A stretch of DNA of 64,000 nucleotides from Elymus sibiricus. Lineage: Eukaryota > Streptophyta > Magnoliopsida > Poales > Poaceae. Location: the NCBI GenBank assembly GCA_039707655.1, contig CM077665.1, positions 289,668,205 to 289,732,204 of the forward strand, in the 5' to 3' direction. A model generated the notes under the pieces. The model was given only the letters and a program-made list of their open reading frames with translations, had not been told where the DNA came from and did no database searches. Numbering within the stretch: the stretch's first letter is position 1; each line of letters begins with the position of its first letter. A program made the translations under genes and the position numbers. This document shows positions 1 to 11,805 of this stretch, one piece after another.

Positions 1-1198
1 CCGAAGGCCCTCGCCGAGCCGCATCTTCCCCGCCTCTCAGCTGACGCGAGCAATCGCCAGAGCCGCCGCCCCGCCAACACCAAGCTCCCTGCCGACGCCA
101 TCGTTGCCCTTGAAAGCTCCGTCCCTCGCTCGTACTTAGATTAGATAGTGTTTTTTTAGAACAACCGGTAGGTTAGATCTAGGTTGGTTTTTTTTTTATT
201 TATTTCCAAAACCGGGCCAGTTTTCTTTAGTTACATGATTTGTGGATGTCCACCGCATAGCGCCCGCGGTGAACATCCACAAGTCTCGGGGGTTGTGTAT
301 TTGTGTTTCTAGCATTTAATGCAATTTTCGGGTTAGCACAATTCGATCATCACGTCGGCTTTTTGAAACCAACGTGAGTCTCGGGGGCTAATAGCTACGA
401 TGTTAAATTTCTTCTTCTGAAGTTTTTAGCATCGAGATTGACATAACATATCGACCCTCAAGTCTGTTCACTAAGTAAATTAAGGCTCGGGGGCTATTGT
501 GAACTGCAATTTCTCTAAAAAAGGAGGGCCAACCTAAAGTTTATCATCTTTCTCTGCTAAAAACTACACCTCGGAAGAAGATAAACCTTAGCTACGCATT
601 CACTACTCAAATGGTGTCCTCGGATATTTGAAACTGGGGTACACACTAGGTATACTCACATGCTCAGAACAAAATGAGGTACAAGAAAGAGAAAAATTGT
701 CCTACATCCATGCCTTTGGTGAAGCTGAGGAACATCTCCATCACCCTGACCTCACGAGACCGAAATCGGCTCTAGAAGACGTGATAGCTTGCGCACTGGT
801 CGGGAAGGAGGTTCGAGCACATTAAAGCCACTTCCACCTTCTGGTGGGGCTCCACCAGATGGGCCATAGAAGGAGTCGAGGCCCTCCCCGAGGAGTCATG
901 TGCACCATCGCCGGCCATCGTAGTTGAGGAGATAGCTGGTTGATCATGTGGTTCTGGAACCACATGAGCAGAGGAGGTCGGTGTTATTTCCAACCTTTAT
1001 TCAAACACCAGAGAGTGATCTTCTCTCCAGTCAATGTCCTTGTCACCCTCTGCCGAGGCGTTAACCTCGGCCATAGGAATGTTGGCCTCACCTCCAACAT
1101 TGAATGTTGGTAGCGGGCAATTGGGATCGCCTTCCTTTGTCCCTGTTTGGACATGTGGGGGGGGGCTTGTACCACCGGAGTAGCACGGGACGCAATAC
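1..1198 (+). mobile_element. Host Tat-lineage Gypsy element (layer 0), segment 1 of 4
   Basis: Left-most visible piece of the oldest element. It continues at 11029, 41216 and 53272 once elements A, D and B are removed, as shown by their TSDs. No pol domain is visible here. The first ~600 bases are non-coding and contain three CTCGGGGG-type G-runs near 285, 379 and 485, like the tract TTCAGGGGCTAC that precedes the 3' LTR at 54731. The stretch from about 770 to 1198 reads on the minus strand as the acidic, degenerate C-terminal part of the antisense ORF whose start lies at 54071. It is possible that 1-500 belongs to a further element; no boundary was seen. Confidence 0.6.
242..292 (+). other. 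Stem-loop followed by CTCGGGGG tract
   Basis: Arms 242-256 and 266-280 pair at 14 of 15 positions with a 9-nt loop, and the G-run follows at 284-292. A second, weaker module (arms CACGTCGG / CCAACGTG, about 351-376) precedes the next CTCGGGGGCTA at about 379-390. A third G-run lies at 485-496 and is bracketed by GTTCAC/GTGAAC. These look like polypurine-tract-like modules in the 3' internal region of the Tat host. Confidence 0.6.
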
Positions 1199-2788
1199 TG
1201 ATGTCTACTATGCAACTTTATTCTTGTAGACTTTGTTGGGCCTCCAAGCGTAGAGTTTTGTAGGACAGTAGCAATTTTCCCTCAAGTGGATGACCTAAGG
1301 TTTATCAATCCGTGGAAGGTGTAGGATGAAGATGGCCTCTCTCAAACAACCTTGCAATCAAATACAAGAAATCTCTTGTGTCCCCAACACACCCAATACA
1401 ATGGCAAATTGTATAGGTGCACTAGTTCGGAGAAGAGATGGTGATACAAGTGCAATATGGATAGTAGACATAGGTTTTTGTAATCTGAAAATATAAAAAC
1501 AGCAAGGTAGCAAGTGGCAAACAGCGAGCAAAATGTTGTATAAATGCTTGGAAATAAGGCCTAGGGTTCATACTCTCACTAGTGCAATCTCTCAACAATG
1601 CTAACATAATAGAATCATATGATCATCCCTCAGCGTGCAACAAAGAATCACTCCAAAGTTCATATCTAGTGGAAAACATGAGATCAAATTGTTGTAGGTA
1701 GTTGAACCACCTCAAATTTACCCTTTCTGATCAATCTATTGAGCTATTCCTATAGGTGCCACAAATAGCTCTAGAGTTCGTACTAAAATAACACATATGA
1801 TACATATCAATCAACCTAATGTCACTTAGATACTCCAATGTCACCACAAGTATCCGTGGGTTAATTATTCGACATGCATCAAACAATTTCATATTCAATC
1901 CAACACAAACAACTTTAAAGAGTACCCAAAGATTTGTATCGGATAAAGTAGGACAAGAACGTGTACCAACCCCTATGCATAGATTACCCCATTGTCACCA
2001 CGGGAATCTGCCAGTTGAGTACCAAGACATACATCAAGTGATCTCAAATCCAATATTCAATCCGATATAACAAAATCTCAAAGGGAAAGATTCAATTCAT
2101 CACATCAAGATAGCAAGGGAAGAACACCATATGATCCAACTATATTAACAAAGCCCGCGTTACATCAAGATCGTGCCATCTCAAGAAGACGAGAGAGAGA
2201 GAGAGATTAAACACATAGCTACTCGTACATACCCTCAGCCCCGAGGGTGAACTACTCCCTCATCATCATGGCCTCCGCCGGGATGATGAAGATGGCTACC
2301 GGTGATGATTTCCCCCTCCGGCAGGGTACTGGAAAGGCTCTAGATGGGTTATTCTTCGATACAGAGAGTTGCGGCGGCGAAGCAGAAGTTCTAGGTTAAT
2401 TTCTGAAGGATTATGTATATATAGGATTTTTCAGTGTTGGAATCACGCCAGCCGGAGCCACGTAGGCCACAAAAGCTAACAGGGCACACCCTGGGGGGTG
2501 GGAGCGCCCTGTTGGCTTGTGGGCCATAGGTGGCTCCCCTCCGGTGGTTCTTCGCTCCAGTGTTTCTTATTTTTCTCCAAAAAAAATCATAAAAGTTTCG
2601 GGCGATTCCGAGAACTTTTATTTTCTGCACAAACACAACACCACGGTAATTCTGCTGAAAACATCGTCAGTCTGGGTTAGTTCTAAATAAATCATATAAA
2701 GTGCATCAAAACCATATAAAATTATTGTAAACATAGGCAAATATGGCATGAATACTTCATAAATTATCGATGCGTTGGAGACGTATCA
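1199..2788 (-). repeat. Element A 3' LTR (1590 bp)
   Basis: It begins on the plus strand with TGATGTCTACTATGC and ends with GGAGACGTATCA next to the PPT. It aligns along its length with 7907-11028 (minus solo LTR C) and with the LTRs of B in inverse orientation. It contains the TATA-like stretch TATATATA near 2415 (reads on both strands). Confidence 0.88.
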
Positions 2789-2802
2789 GCATCCCCAAGC
2801 TT
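2789..2802 (-). other. Element A polypurine tract
   Basis: Plus-strand GCATCCCCAAGCTT, i.e. AAGCTTGGGGATGC on the element strand, directly abuts the 3' LTR. The identical 14-mer sits at the same place in B (51605-51618). Confidence 0.85.
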
Positions 2803-5800
2803 AATTCCTACTCGTCCTCAAGTAGGTAAATGGTAAAAAAAGTAATTTATGAAGTGTTAATGCTAGCATAGTGAATAGTTTTGATCATTGATAATTTTAG
2901 TCACTTTTCTAGCATCATAACCAACAACTTTTTCTCATAAAATCTCCTCATGATCAAGTAGCAAGCTATTCACATGTTAAAGTATAGACCATAGACTTTC
3001 TTGAAAACCAACAAACTATGTTTTCAGCCATCAAAAAATTACAATTCATCTTATTGTTAGGAAGGGTCTATGTAAGAGCTTTGATTTAGAAAATTCCACA
3101 TACTCAACTATCATTTAGTCTTCCATGATTGCTGACACTCAAAGCATATTTTTAGAACAAGCAGTTTCAATCAAACACATAGGAAGATAGGTACTTAATG
3201 TTCTGCTTCCCAACTTATTTATCTCAGGGATAATGTCAACAATAATGAATCATCATCACCTATATCCAGCTGGATATATGTGTCTAGATCTTTCCCCACC
3301 ACATGATGCTTGCCAATTAAAGAATTAATAGATTGGAATAGGGATGACTGATTGACTCTTGCAAAAAAGTAAATATAGAAAAGTTAATGCATAAAAGTAA
3401 AGATAGGCCCTTCGTAGAGGGAAGCAGAGGTTGTCATGCGATTTTTATTTTTGGATGTGCAAACTCTTAATGGAAAGGAACGTCACTTTATATTGCCCCT
3501 TGTAATAGCAACCTTTATTATGCAGTTCGTCGCTTTTATTTCTCACCATCACAAGTTCATACAAAGCTTATTTTCCCTTTCAATAAAAGATCATACATAT
3601 TTAGGAGAAATTTTTATTGCTTTTTGCACCGATGAAAACTTACTTGAAGGATATTATTCAATCCATAGGTAGATATGGTGGACTCTCATGGCAAGAAACT
3701 GGGTTTAAGGGTTTTTGGATGCACAAGTAGTATCTCTACTTAGTACGAATTTTTGGCTAGCAAAAGTTCATAAGCAAGCACCACATGTTAGAGGAGCCAT
3801 GACAATATAACTTCTATGTGAATATAAACAAACATAACCATTACGTTGTCTTCCTTGTCCAACATCAACTACTTGCTCAAGTTTGAAAATAATTAATGGG
3901 GGCTCACAATCATAGAAGATGTCCAAGATAGTATATTTATATGTGAAATCTCTCTTCCTTCAATATTCTTTCATGAATTGTTCAAGTGATCAATTCTATG
4001 TTTGCTAACTTCCAATGAATTTTACCGCTTATACCTCTTGAATGCAAAGTCACTACTCCCCATCGTACAAGCATATGAAGCATATATAATTTTATATTTA
4101 TGACATTCCATTCATTCATCATTTTCTCTTAGGATATAAGTGAAGCACAAAAGTGAACATCAAACTACTCTCAAAAAGATATAAGTGAAGATTAATGAGT
4201 AGTCAAACAATTAAGTAGCTATGTGAGGACTCCCTCTCAATAAAGATTTTCAGATCTGAGAATTTTATTCAAACAGCAATCAAAACAAAAATGTACTCCA
4301 AGAATAGCACGCATCATGTGAACGAATAAAAACTTAGGCTCAACATAGGCTAACCGATAATTGTTGATGAAGAGAGGTGGGATGCGTAGCATACCCAAGC
4401 TTAGATGCTTGAGACTTCTTGTAATATTGACTTGGGAGCCTTGGGCATCCCCAATCTGGAGCTCTTGTGTCTCGTTAATTCCTCCCATATCACGGATTCA
4501 CCTAGGTCTCAAAAACTTCATCCACAGAAAACTTGAAAAGAACTCGTGAGATAGGTTAGTGCACATAAGAATAAATCAACTCTTTATGTATTGTCAAGAC
4601 AAGTTTCATAATAGTTTTAAAACATCATATACTATATACTATCATTTCCACAATTTATATCTACCAATATAAGTCATGAAAACTATAGGAGAAGTAGATA
4701 ACAAAACTATGACAGTAATCTGTCTAAACAGGACAGTGTGTAGCAATTAATTTACAAAGTGTACTTCTATAACTCATATTTTTTGAAAATTTAGGAAATG
4801 ATAAAAAAAATATGACAATACTGCGTAAAAATTTCAGAAACTTTCCATGTTCCAGTAAAATATGAAAATTCAAACACTATAGCAAAAGTTTTTGTTTTTA
4901 CACAGCACACATCAAACATGTAATTCAAACATCCTAAAAGGAAATTCTTGGAACTTTTTATTGGAAAACAAGATTATCAATAACAGCAAGCAAATTTTAA
5001 TATGACTCTCCAAGCAAAACTCATATTATGTGACAAATAAAAATATAGCTCTAAGTAAGATATACAGATAGTGTTGAAGACGAAAGAGGGGATGCCTTAT
5101 GGAGCATCCCCAAGCTTAGACGCTTGAGTCTTCCTTGGATATTACCTTGTGGGTTCCGTGGGTACCTCCAAGCTTAGGGTCTTACCACTCCTTATTCTCC
5201 TCATATCGGTGTCTCACCCAAATCTTGAAAAGTTCAATCACACAAAACTAAACGGAACTTCGTGAGATGGGTTAGTGTAATAAAGATATATCATTCACTT
5301 CGGATATGTCAAGACGAGATTCATAATTGTTATCACATAATACCTACTGTATTCTATCATTACCATAATTTATACCACTAAATATAAGCTATGGAAACAC
5401 TAAAACAAGCAAACTATGCATGCAAAACAGAACCTGTCAACAACAGAACAGTCTGTGAAGATCTGAATGAAATCCATATTTCCCTATCTCTAAAAATCCT
5501 GAAAAATTCGGACAATGCATAGAATTTTCATATCAAAATTGTGTAAAAGTTTCAGGATTTTTTGACTCTCCAGTAATATCAAATAACTCATATACTGGAC
5601 GCAAAAGTTTATGTTTTTGCACAGAATCAAATCAACAAGTATCAACACTATCCCAAAGGCTTTACTTGGCACATTTTTGAAATAAAAAGCACAAAACATG
5701 ATTACTACAGTATCTTAATCATGTGAACACACAAAAACAGAAAGTATAAGTGTTGGGTTGTCTCCCAACAAGCGCTTTTTCTTTAAAGTCTTCTAGCTAG
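2803..5800 (-). other. Element A 3' internal non-coding region with two ~720-bp diverged tandem units and hairpins
   Basis: AT-rich, no convincing ORF. From about 5690 down to 4230 the sequence repeats once with a period of about 720 bp: both units start with an AATAAA-containing stretch, pass a conserved CTCACGA(A)GTT block and end with the G-run/hairpin module. The hairpins are 5088-5095 with 5104-5111 (8-bp perfect stem) and 4378-4397 (one bulge). Copies or variants of AAGCTTGGGGATGC lie at 4389 and 5104. From 2803 to about 4230 nothing else was recognised. Confidence 0.65.
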
Positions 5801-5988
5801 GCATGATGATTTCAATGATGCTCACATAAAAGTAAAGAATTGAAACCCAATGGGAGCATCATGAAGCATATGAGAAGCACATTTAAGTCTAACCTTCTTC
5901 CTATCCATATGGATTTTGTGAGCAAACAATTTATGGGATCAAGAATCAACTAGCATAGGAAGGAAAAACAAGTATATCTTCAAGATTT

Positions 5989-6219
5989 TCAACACATAGG
6001 GAGGAAAGTTGATATTATTCCAATTACTACAAGCATATGTTCCACCCTCATAATAATTTTCAGTAGCAAATGAAGGAATTCCACAATATAACTATCACAT
6101 AAAGCATTCTTTTCATGATCCACAAGCATAGAAAATTTATTACTCTCCCAACAAGCAAATTTCTCATACATAATAGCGGGAGTATCATAGGAGACTTGAA
6201 TACTATAAATTGTTTCCAC
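5989..6219 (-). pseudogene. Conserved downstream coding remnant of element A
   Basis: Reads on the minus strand with a segment containing SNKFSMLVDHEK and LCDSYIVEFLH. Nearly the same residues occur in B at about 48130-48240 (SNKFSMLVNHEK, LCDSYIVEFLH). Conservation of protein-level sequence between two diverged copies suggests that the family once coded here, as a continuation of the upstream frame or a second ORF. No known domain is recognised. Both copies are shifted or stopped. Confidence 0.45.
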
Positions 6220-6258
6220 ATTAAAACAGTAATGTTCAGAAAAAGGGTGTTCATAATT

Positions 6259-7782
6259 CTAACAAGTTTTATAATAATAATCATTGCTACTTTTTATAAC
6301 ATAAGTATCATCACAATAATCATCATAAGTAGCAACTTGGTTCTCATCATAATCAATTGAAACCTCTTCCAAGATAGTGGAATAATTACTAAATAAAGTC
6401 ATGACCTCTCCAAATATACTTTTATCATTATAATAAGATTCAACACCCTCCAAAATAGTGGGATAATAATCATCTAAAGTTGACACTCTTACAGACCCAC
6501 TTTCATAAAAATTGCAATCATCATAAATAGGAGGCATGCGATCATCATAAAAAAATTGATAATTGAAAGTAGGGGAACTCAAAAGATGATCTTCATATAA
6601 AATTGCCTCCCCAAGCTTGGGATAAAAATCATTTTCAGCAAATAAATTCTCAAACATGTCATTTTCATCAAACATGGCATCCCCAAGCTTGTTGGTTTGC
6701 ATATCATTAGCATAATCATCAATAGCATCAATGGCACCAATAGTATAACAATAATTATCATCATAATTTTCCAAGTTAGTGCCAAAAAGGTTTTCAATAT
6801 TATAAGGAGTATCATTATCTTCCCAATCATATTCAACATAACAAGTAGTGGGCATAACAAAGGAATCATCAAGTGTATCATTGTCCACACTACTTTCGGA
6901 TTCATTCTCAATGATCATAGGAGCAACATTATTTGGTAGAGATACCTTTTTACCTCTACTTTTCCTTCTTTTCTTCTTCTTCACCAGCTTATGTGTGGGT
7001 TTAAGTAATTTATCCGAGCTTCTTATTAAAGAGATGGGAAGCTCCTACTTGCAACCTGATTCATTACGAGAAATAATAGGAGGGTATTGGGAGACCTTTA
7101 CCCTTTCATTAGTATTCCTTTTATATTCTATTGGTTTTCCCGTCTTTCTATAGTTGGCATAAGCATTCTCATTGCAATTTACTACACAAAACATATATAT
7201 TTCATGTAGGTTGGTTTCATTATCATTAGTGATAAGGGATATATCAAACCAATCATTTTTATGTGACAATTCTTCACACCGCAAAAATAAACAAAGTTCA
7301 TTATAGAGTTCACCGGAGATCAAATTATCACAATATTTGGAAATGGTTTGATCATGAAAATGCATGCATTGGAAATTAAGATGACCAACCCTATTGCAAA
7401 GTTCACAAGTAATAGGATGAAGAGAGCATAATCTTGTGGCAAATTCATCTATAACTTTAAGCCACCAATTGGTTTTATTATGTTTATGCTTCTTACAAAA
7501 TCTATCATCCCTATATGGCATGTCTTCACAAAATTTATTCACTCCACAAAAATTGACATGCTTATAGCAAATATTTTTATCATCACTAGTGCAATCATCA
7601 TTAGCATCATGGTTATTCAGAGAATTCATACTAACAATATTAGTATCTTGCTCATCATTCAAGGAATTCACATTAATCATTTTTATAAATTCTTCCTCTA
7701 GTAATTGAGCACAATTTTCTGAATGATCATTTTCATGAAAGACATTAAAAAGACGAAGCAATTGAGGCAACCTAAATTCCAT
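6259..7782 (-). pseudogene. Element A gag-like protein: CCHC zinc knuckle plus acidic Asp/Tyr/Asn-rich C-terminal half
   Basis: Read from the Met at 7782, chosen because it aligns with the start of the B homologue (MEFR...). One frame runs to 6259 and is interrupted only by a TAG at 7045-7047. About residues 125-138 contain a perfect CX2CX4HX4C zinc knuckle (CELCNRVGHLNFQC), the signature of retroviral-type nucleocapsid domains. After the TAG comes a strongly basic KKKKRRKSRGKK stretch and then about 220 residues very rich in D, E, N and Y, including the repeated motif KLGDA/KLGEA encoded by the PPT-like AAGCTTGGGGATGC. No capsid, protease, RT or integrase motif was found. The likely role is RNA binding or packaging of a non-autonomous element (inference). 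The N-terminal part has no recognised homology. Confidence 0.6.
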
Positions 7783-7879
7783 TTTTTGTAGTTTTATTTT
7801 ATCAAACCAAACTAGTGAAAAACAAGAAACTAAAAGATTTAATTGCAAGATCTAAAGATATACCTTCAAGCACTCACTT

Positions 7880-7896
7880 CCCCGGCAACGATGCCA
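7880..7896 (-). other. Element A primer-binding site
   Basis: On the element strand TGGCATCGTTGCCGGGG, 10 nt after the 5' LTR. It differs at two positions from the complement of a plant tRNA-Asp 3' end (known from Gypsy elements). Confidence 0.75.
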
Positions 7897-7906
7897 GAAA
7901 ATAGCT

Positions 7907-10900
7907 TGATGTCTATTATGCAACTTTATTCTTGTAGACTTTGTTGGGCCTCCAAGCACAGAGTTTTGTAGGACAATAGCAATTTTCCCTCAAGTGGATG
8001 GCCTAAGGTTTATCAATCCGTGGGAGGTGTAGGATGAACATGGTCTCTCTCAAACAACCTTGCAATCAAATACAAGAAATCTCTTGTGTCCCCAACACAT
8101 CCAATACAATGGGAAATTGTGTAGGTCCACTAGTTCGGAGAAGAGATGGTGATACAAGTGCAATATGGATAGTTGAAATAGGTTTTTGTAATTTGAAAAT
8201 ATAAAAAACAGCAAGGTAGCAAGTGGAAAACAACGAGCAAAACTTTGTATAAATGCTTGGAAATAAGGCCTAGGGTTCATACTTTCACTAGTGCAATCTC
8301 TCAACAATGCTAACATAATAGAATCATATGATCATCCCTCAACGTGCAACAAAGAATCACTCCAAAGTTCATATCTAGAGGAGAACATGAGATGAAATTG
8401 TTGTAGGTAGTTGAACCACCTCAAAGTTACCCTTTCCGATCAATCTATTGTGCTATTCCTATAGGTGTCACAAACAGCTCTAGAGTTTGTACTAAAATAA
8501 CACCTATGATACATATCAATCAACCCTAATGTCACCTAGATACTCCAATGTCACCACAAGTATCCATGGATTAATTATTCGACATGCATCAAACAATTTC
8601 AGATTCATCATATTCAATCCAGCACAAAGACCTTGAAAGAGTACCCCAAGATTTCTATCGGAGAAAGTAGGACAAGGATGTGTACCAACCCCTATGCATA
8701 GATTACCCCATTGTCACCACGGGAATCCGCAAGTTGAGTACCAAGACATATATCAAGTGATCTCAAATCCAATATTCAATCTGACATAACAAAATCTCAA
8801 AGGGAAAGATTCAATTCATCACATCAAGATAGCAAGGGACGAACACCATATGATCCAACTATACTAACAAAGCTCGCGTTACATCAAGATCGTGCCATCT
8901 CAAGAACACGAGAGAGAGAGAGAGATTAAACACATAGCTACTGGTACATACCCTCAGTCCCGAGGGAGAATGATGACCCACAAGTATAGGGGGTCAATCG
9001 TAGTCCTTTCGATAAGTAAGAGTGTCAAACCCAACGAGGAGCAGAAGGAAATGACAAGCGGTTTTCAGCAAGGTAATTTTTGCAAGCAATGAAATTGTAG
9101 GTAACAAATAGTTTGATAGCAAGATAGTTGGTAACGAGCAAGTAACGGTAACGATAAATAAAGTGCAGCAAGGTAGCCCAATACTTTTGTGGCAAAGGAC
9201 AGGCCAGAATAGTCTCTTATAATAGGCAAAGTGTTCTTGAGGGTACACGGGAATTTCATCTAGTCACTTTTATCATGTTGGTTTGATTTGCGTTCGCTAC
9301 TTTGATAATTTGATATGTGGGTGGACCGGTGCTTGGGTGTTGTTCTTACTTGAACAAACCTCCCACTTATGATTAACCCCCTCGCAAGCATCCGCAACTA
9401 TGAGAAAAGTATTAAGATAAAATCTAACCATAGCATTAAATGTTTGGATCCAAATCAGCCCCTTACGAGGTAGCGCATAAATTAGGGTTTAAGCTTCTGT
9501 CACTCTAGCAACCCATCATCTAATAACTACTCCATAATGAATTCCCTTAGGCCCAAGGATGGTGAAGTGTCATGTAGTCGACATTCACATGACAACACTA
9601 AGGGAATCACAACATACATATCATCAAAATATCGAACACATATCAAATTCACATGGTTACTTGCAACATGACTTCTCCTGTGACCTCAAGAACAAAGGTA
9701 ACTACTCACAAATAATATTCATGCTCAAGATCAGAGGGGTATTAAATAGCATAATGGATCTGAACATATAATCTTCCACCAAATATACCATATAGTAATC
9801 GACTACAAGATGTAATCAACACTACTAGTCACCCACAAGTACCAATCTGAGGTTCCGGTACAAAGATTGAACACAAGAGATGAACTAGGGTTTGAGAGGA
9901 GATGGTGCTGTTGAAGATGTTGATGAAGATTGGCCTCCCAAAGATGAGAGTGGTGTTGGTGACGACGATGGCTTCGATTTCCCTCTCCGGGAGGGAAGTT
10001 CCCCCGGCGGAATCGCTCCGCCGGAGGGCAAAAGTGCTCCTGCCCAAGTTCCGCCTCGAGACGACGGCGTTCCGTCCCAAAAGTCCTCTCCTTATTTTTT
10101 CTAGGTCAAAATACCTTAAGTACTAGAAGATGGGCTCCGAAGGTGGTATGGGATGAGCACAACCCACCAGGGCGCGCCTGGGGGCCTGGCACGCCCTGGT
10201 GTCTTGTGCTCACCAGGTGGCCCCCCTCCGGTAGTTATTGGCTCCAGTATTTTTCATATATTCCAAAAAATTCTCCGTGAAGTTTCAGCTTATTTGGAGA
10301 TATGCAGAATAGGTATCTCTGATATGCTTTTTTAGGTCCAGAATTCCACCTGCCGGTATTCTCCCTCTTTGTGTAAACCTTGCATATTAGGAGAGAAAAG
10401 GCATTAGAATCACTCCCTAAAGCATTATTATACATAAAAACATTATAAATAACATTAGGAAATCATAATTCAAAATCGACGTATCAGAGAACTACTCCCT
10501 CCTCATCATGGCCGCCGCCGGGATGACGAAGATGGCCACCGGTGATGATTTCCCCCTCCGACAGGGTACTGGAAAGGCTCCAGATGGGTTTTCTTTGATA
10601 CAAAGAGTTGCGGCTACGGAGCGAATGTTCTAGGTTAATTTCTAAAGGTTTATGTATGTATAGGATTTTTCAACGTTGGAATCACGCCAGCGGGAGCCAC
10701 ATGGGCCCTACAAGCTAACAGGGCGCGCCCAGGGGGGTGGGTGCACCCTGTTGGTTGTGGGCCATAGGTGGCTCCCCTCCGGTGGTTCCTCGCTTCGGTA
10801 TTTCTTATTTTCTGCAGAAAAAATCATAAAAAAGTTTCGGGCGATTCCGAGAACTTTTATTTTCTGCACAAAAAACAACACCACGATAATTCTGCTGAAA

Positions 10901-11028
10901 ACAGCATCAGTCCGGGTTAGTTCTAAATAAATCATATAAAGTGCATTGAAACCATAAAAAATTATTGTAAACATAGGCAAATAAGGCATGAATACTTCAT
11001 AAATTATCGATACTTTGGAGACGTATCA
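7907..11028 (-). repeat. Element A 5' LTR, split by solo LTR C
   Basis: LTR sequence occupies 7907-8970 and 10492-11028 (about 1600 bp without C and one TSD copy). It starts TGATGTCTATTATGC and ends GGAGACGTATCA on the plus strand and is collinear with 1199-2788. Confidence 0.88.
8971..10486 (-). mobile_element. Solo LTR C nested in element A
   Basis: A 1516-bp insertion begins TGATGACCCACAAG and ends AAATCGACGTATCA, flanked by a perfect 5-bp TSD GAGAA (8966-8970 and 10487-10491). It interrupts the A LTR, which resumes exactly. It has TG...CA ends, no ORF, no PBS or PPT inside and no second LTR nearby, so it is a solo LTR left by unequal recombination. The orientation is uncertain. Confidence 0.85.
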
Positions 11029-11081
11029 AATAATCGCGCGTGGAGACAACACGACATCTGTAATAGAATGAGACGGCCCGT
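11029..11081 (+). mobile_element. Host Tat element, segment 2 (53 bp between A and D)
   Basis: This short strip lies between the end of A (with its TSD) and the TSD CCCGT of D. It belongs to the antisense-ORF region of the layer-0 element. Confidence 0.7.
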
Positions 11082-11440
11082 TGAAAGCACAACATGCTCC
11101 CTTGGTGGTTTTGATAATTCATGACAACATACATTGTCTCTTGGACTAACACCTTTACCTAGTGTATTTCAGATATAGTCCACAGAGAGGGCTGGCAAAA
11201 GGATTGTGGAGATTGTGGAAATACCCCAAGATGCAAGGAAATGGATTGGCAAAGCTTCAAGCAAGAGGACTCTACATTTTACATTTGTGAGAAATCACTT
11301 TGAGTCCATAGGAAAGCCAATACTATTAAAAGGGGGTAAGGTTTTGATTGGTGAACAAAATGCTCATACGTGCACAAGTGATAGTCACCAAAAACACCCA
11401 CAAGCTCTTCCACAAAGTCTGTCCATAGCCAAATATACAA

Positions 11441-11755
11441 AATCGGTGCAACCAACAATTTCCACTCGGTGCCACCGATTCTCAAACTCAGACAGACTCA
11501 GCCAAACCCTAGCCACTTCGGTGCAACCGATTCCATTCCGGTGCCACCGAGTTTAGGTTGCCAACTTTCTGTTACGCAAATTCACAATATCGGTACCACC
11601 GAGATTGTTGGATCGGCGTCACCGAGAATGTCAATCTGACCGTTGGTCACCTTATCGGTGCAACCGAGTTTCCTATATCAGTCTCACCGAGATTCAAAAG
11701 TTGCCACCTTTTGGTCACTTCGGTACCACCGAGATTAACACATCGGTGTCACCGA
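11441..11755. promoter_or_regulatory. Array of ten 13-bp palindromes upstream of the D LTR TATA box
   Basis: Copies start at 11442, 11466, 11518, 11538, 11590, 11613, 11655, 11678, 11720 and 11743. The consensus TCGGTGNCACCGA is self-complementary. Most deviations are single substitutions in the centre. The array is repeated in the 3' LTR (about 40038-40350). Its position in U3, just before TATATATA (11798), suggests binding sites for a dimeric transcription factor (inference). Confidence 0.75.
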
Positions 11756-11797
11756 GTTGGTCATTTTGTGTGTAACGGTTGGATTTTTGGGGATGCC

Positions 11798-11805
11798 TAT
11801 ATATA
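11798..11805 (+). promoter_or_regulatory. TATA box of the element D 5' LTR
   Basis: TATATATA in the context GCCTATATATACCCC, downstream of the palindrome array. The same context is present in the 3' LTR. Confidence 0.7.

Larger units (their letters stand above)
1199..11028 (-). mobile_element. Element A: non-autonomous Gypsy-like LTR retrotransposon
   Basis: Both LTRs show (read on minus) TGATACGTCTCC at the start and GTAGACATCA at the end. The flanks are AATAC (1194-1198) and AATAA (11029-11033), a 4/5 TSD. The PBS resembles the tRNA-Asp complement, and the PPT is AAGCTTGGGGATGC. There is no protease, RT or integrase in the 5.1-kb internal region. The only coding capacity is a CCHC/acidic protein and a downstream conserved remnant. 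Solo LTR C is nested in its 5' LTR. Element B is a second copy of the same family in the opposite orientation. The pol-less structure means mobilisation in trans by another Gypsy element (inference). Confidence 0.85.

Noticed and set aside
6579..6939. Ile-rich frames on either strand opposite the acidic ORF of A
   Set aside because: Shadows of the GAT/AAT-rich coding strand.
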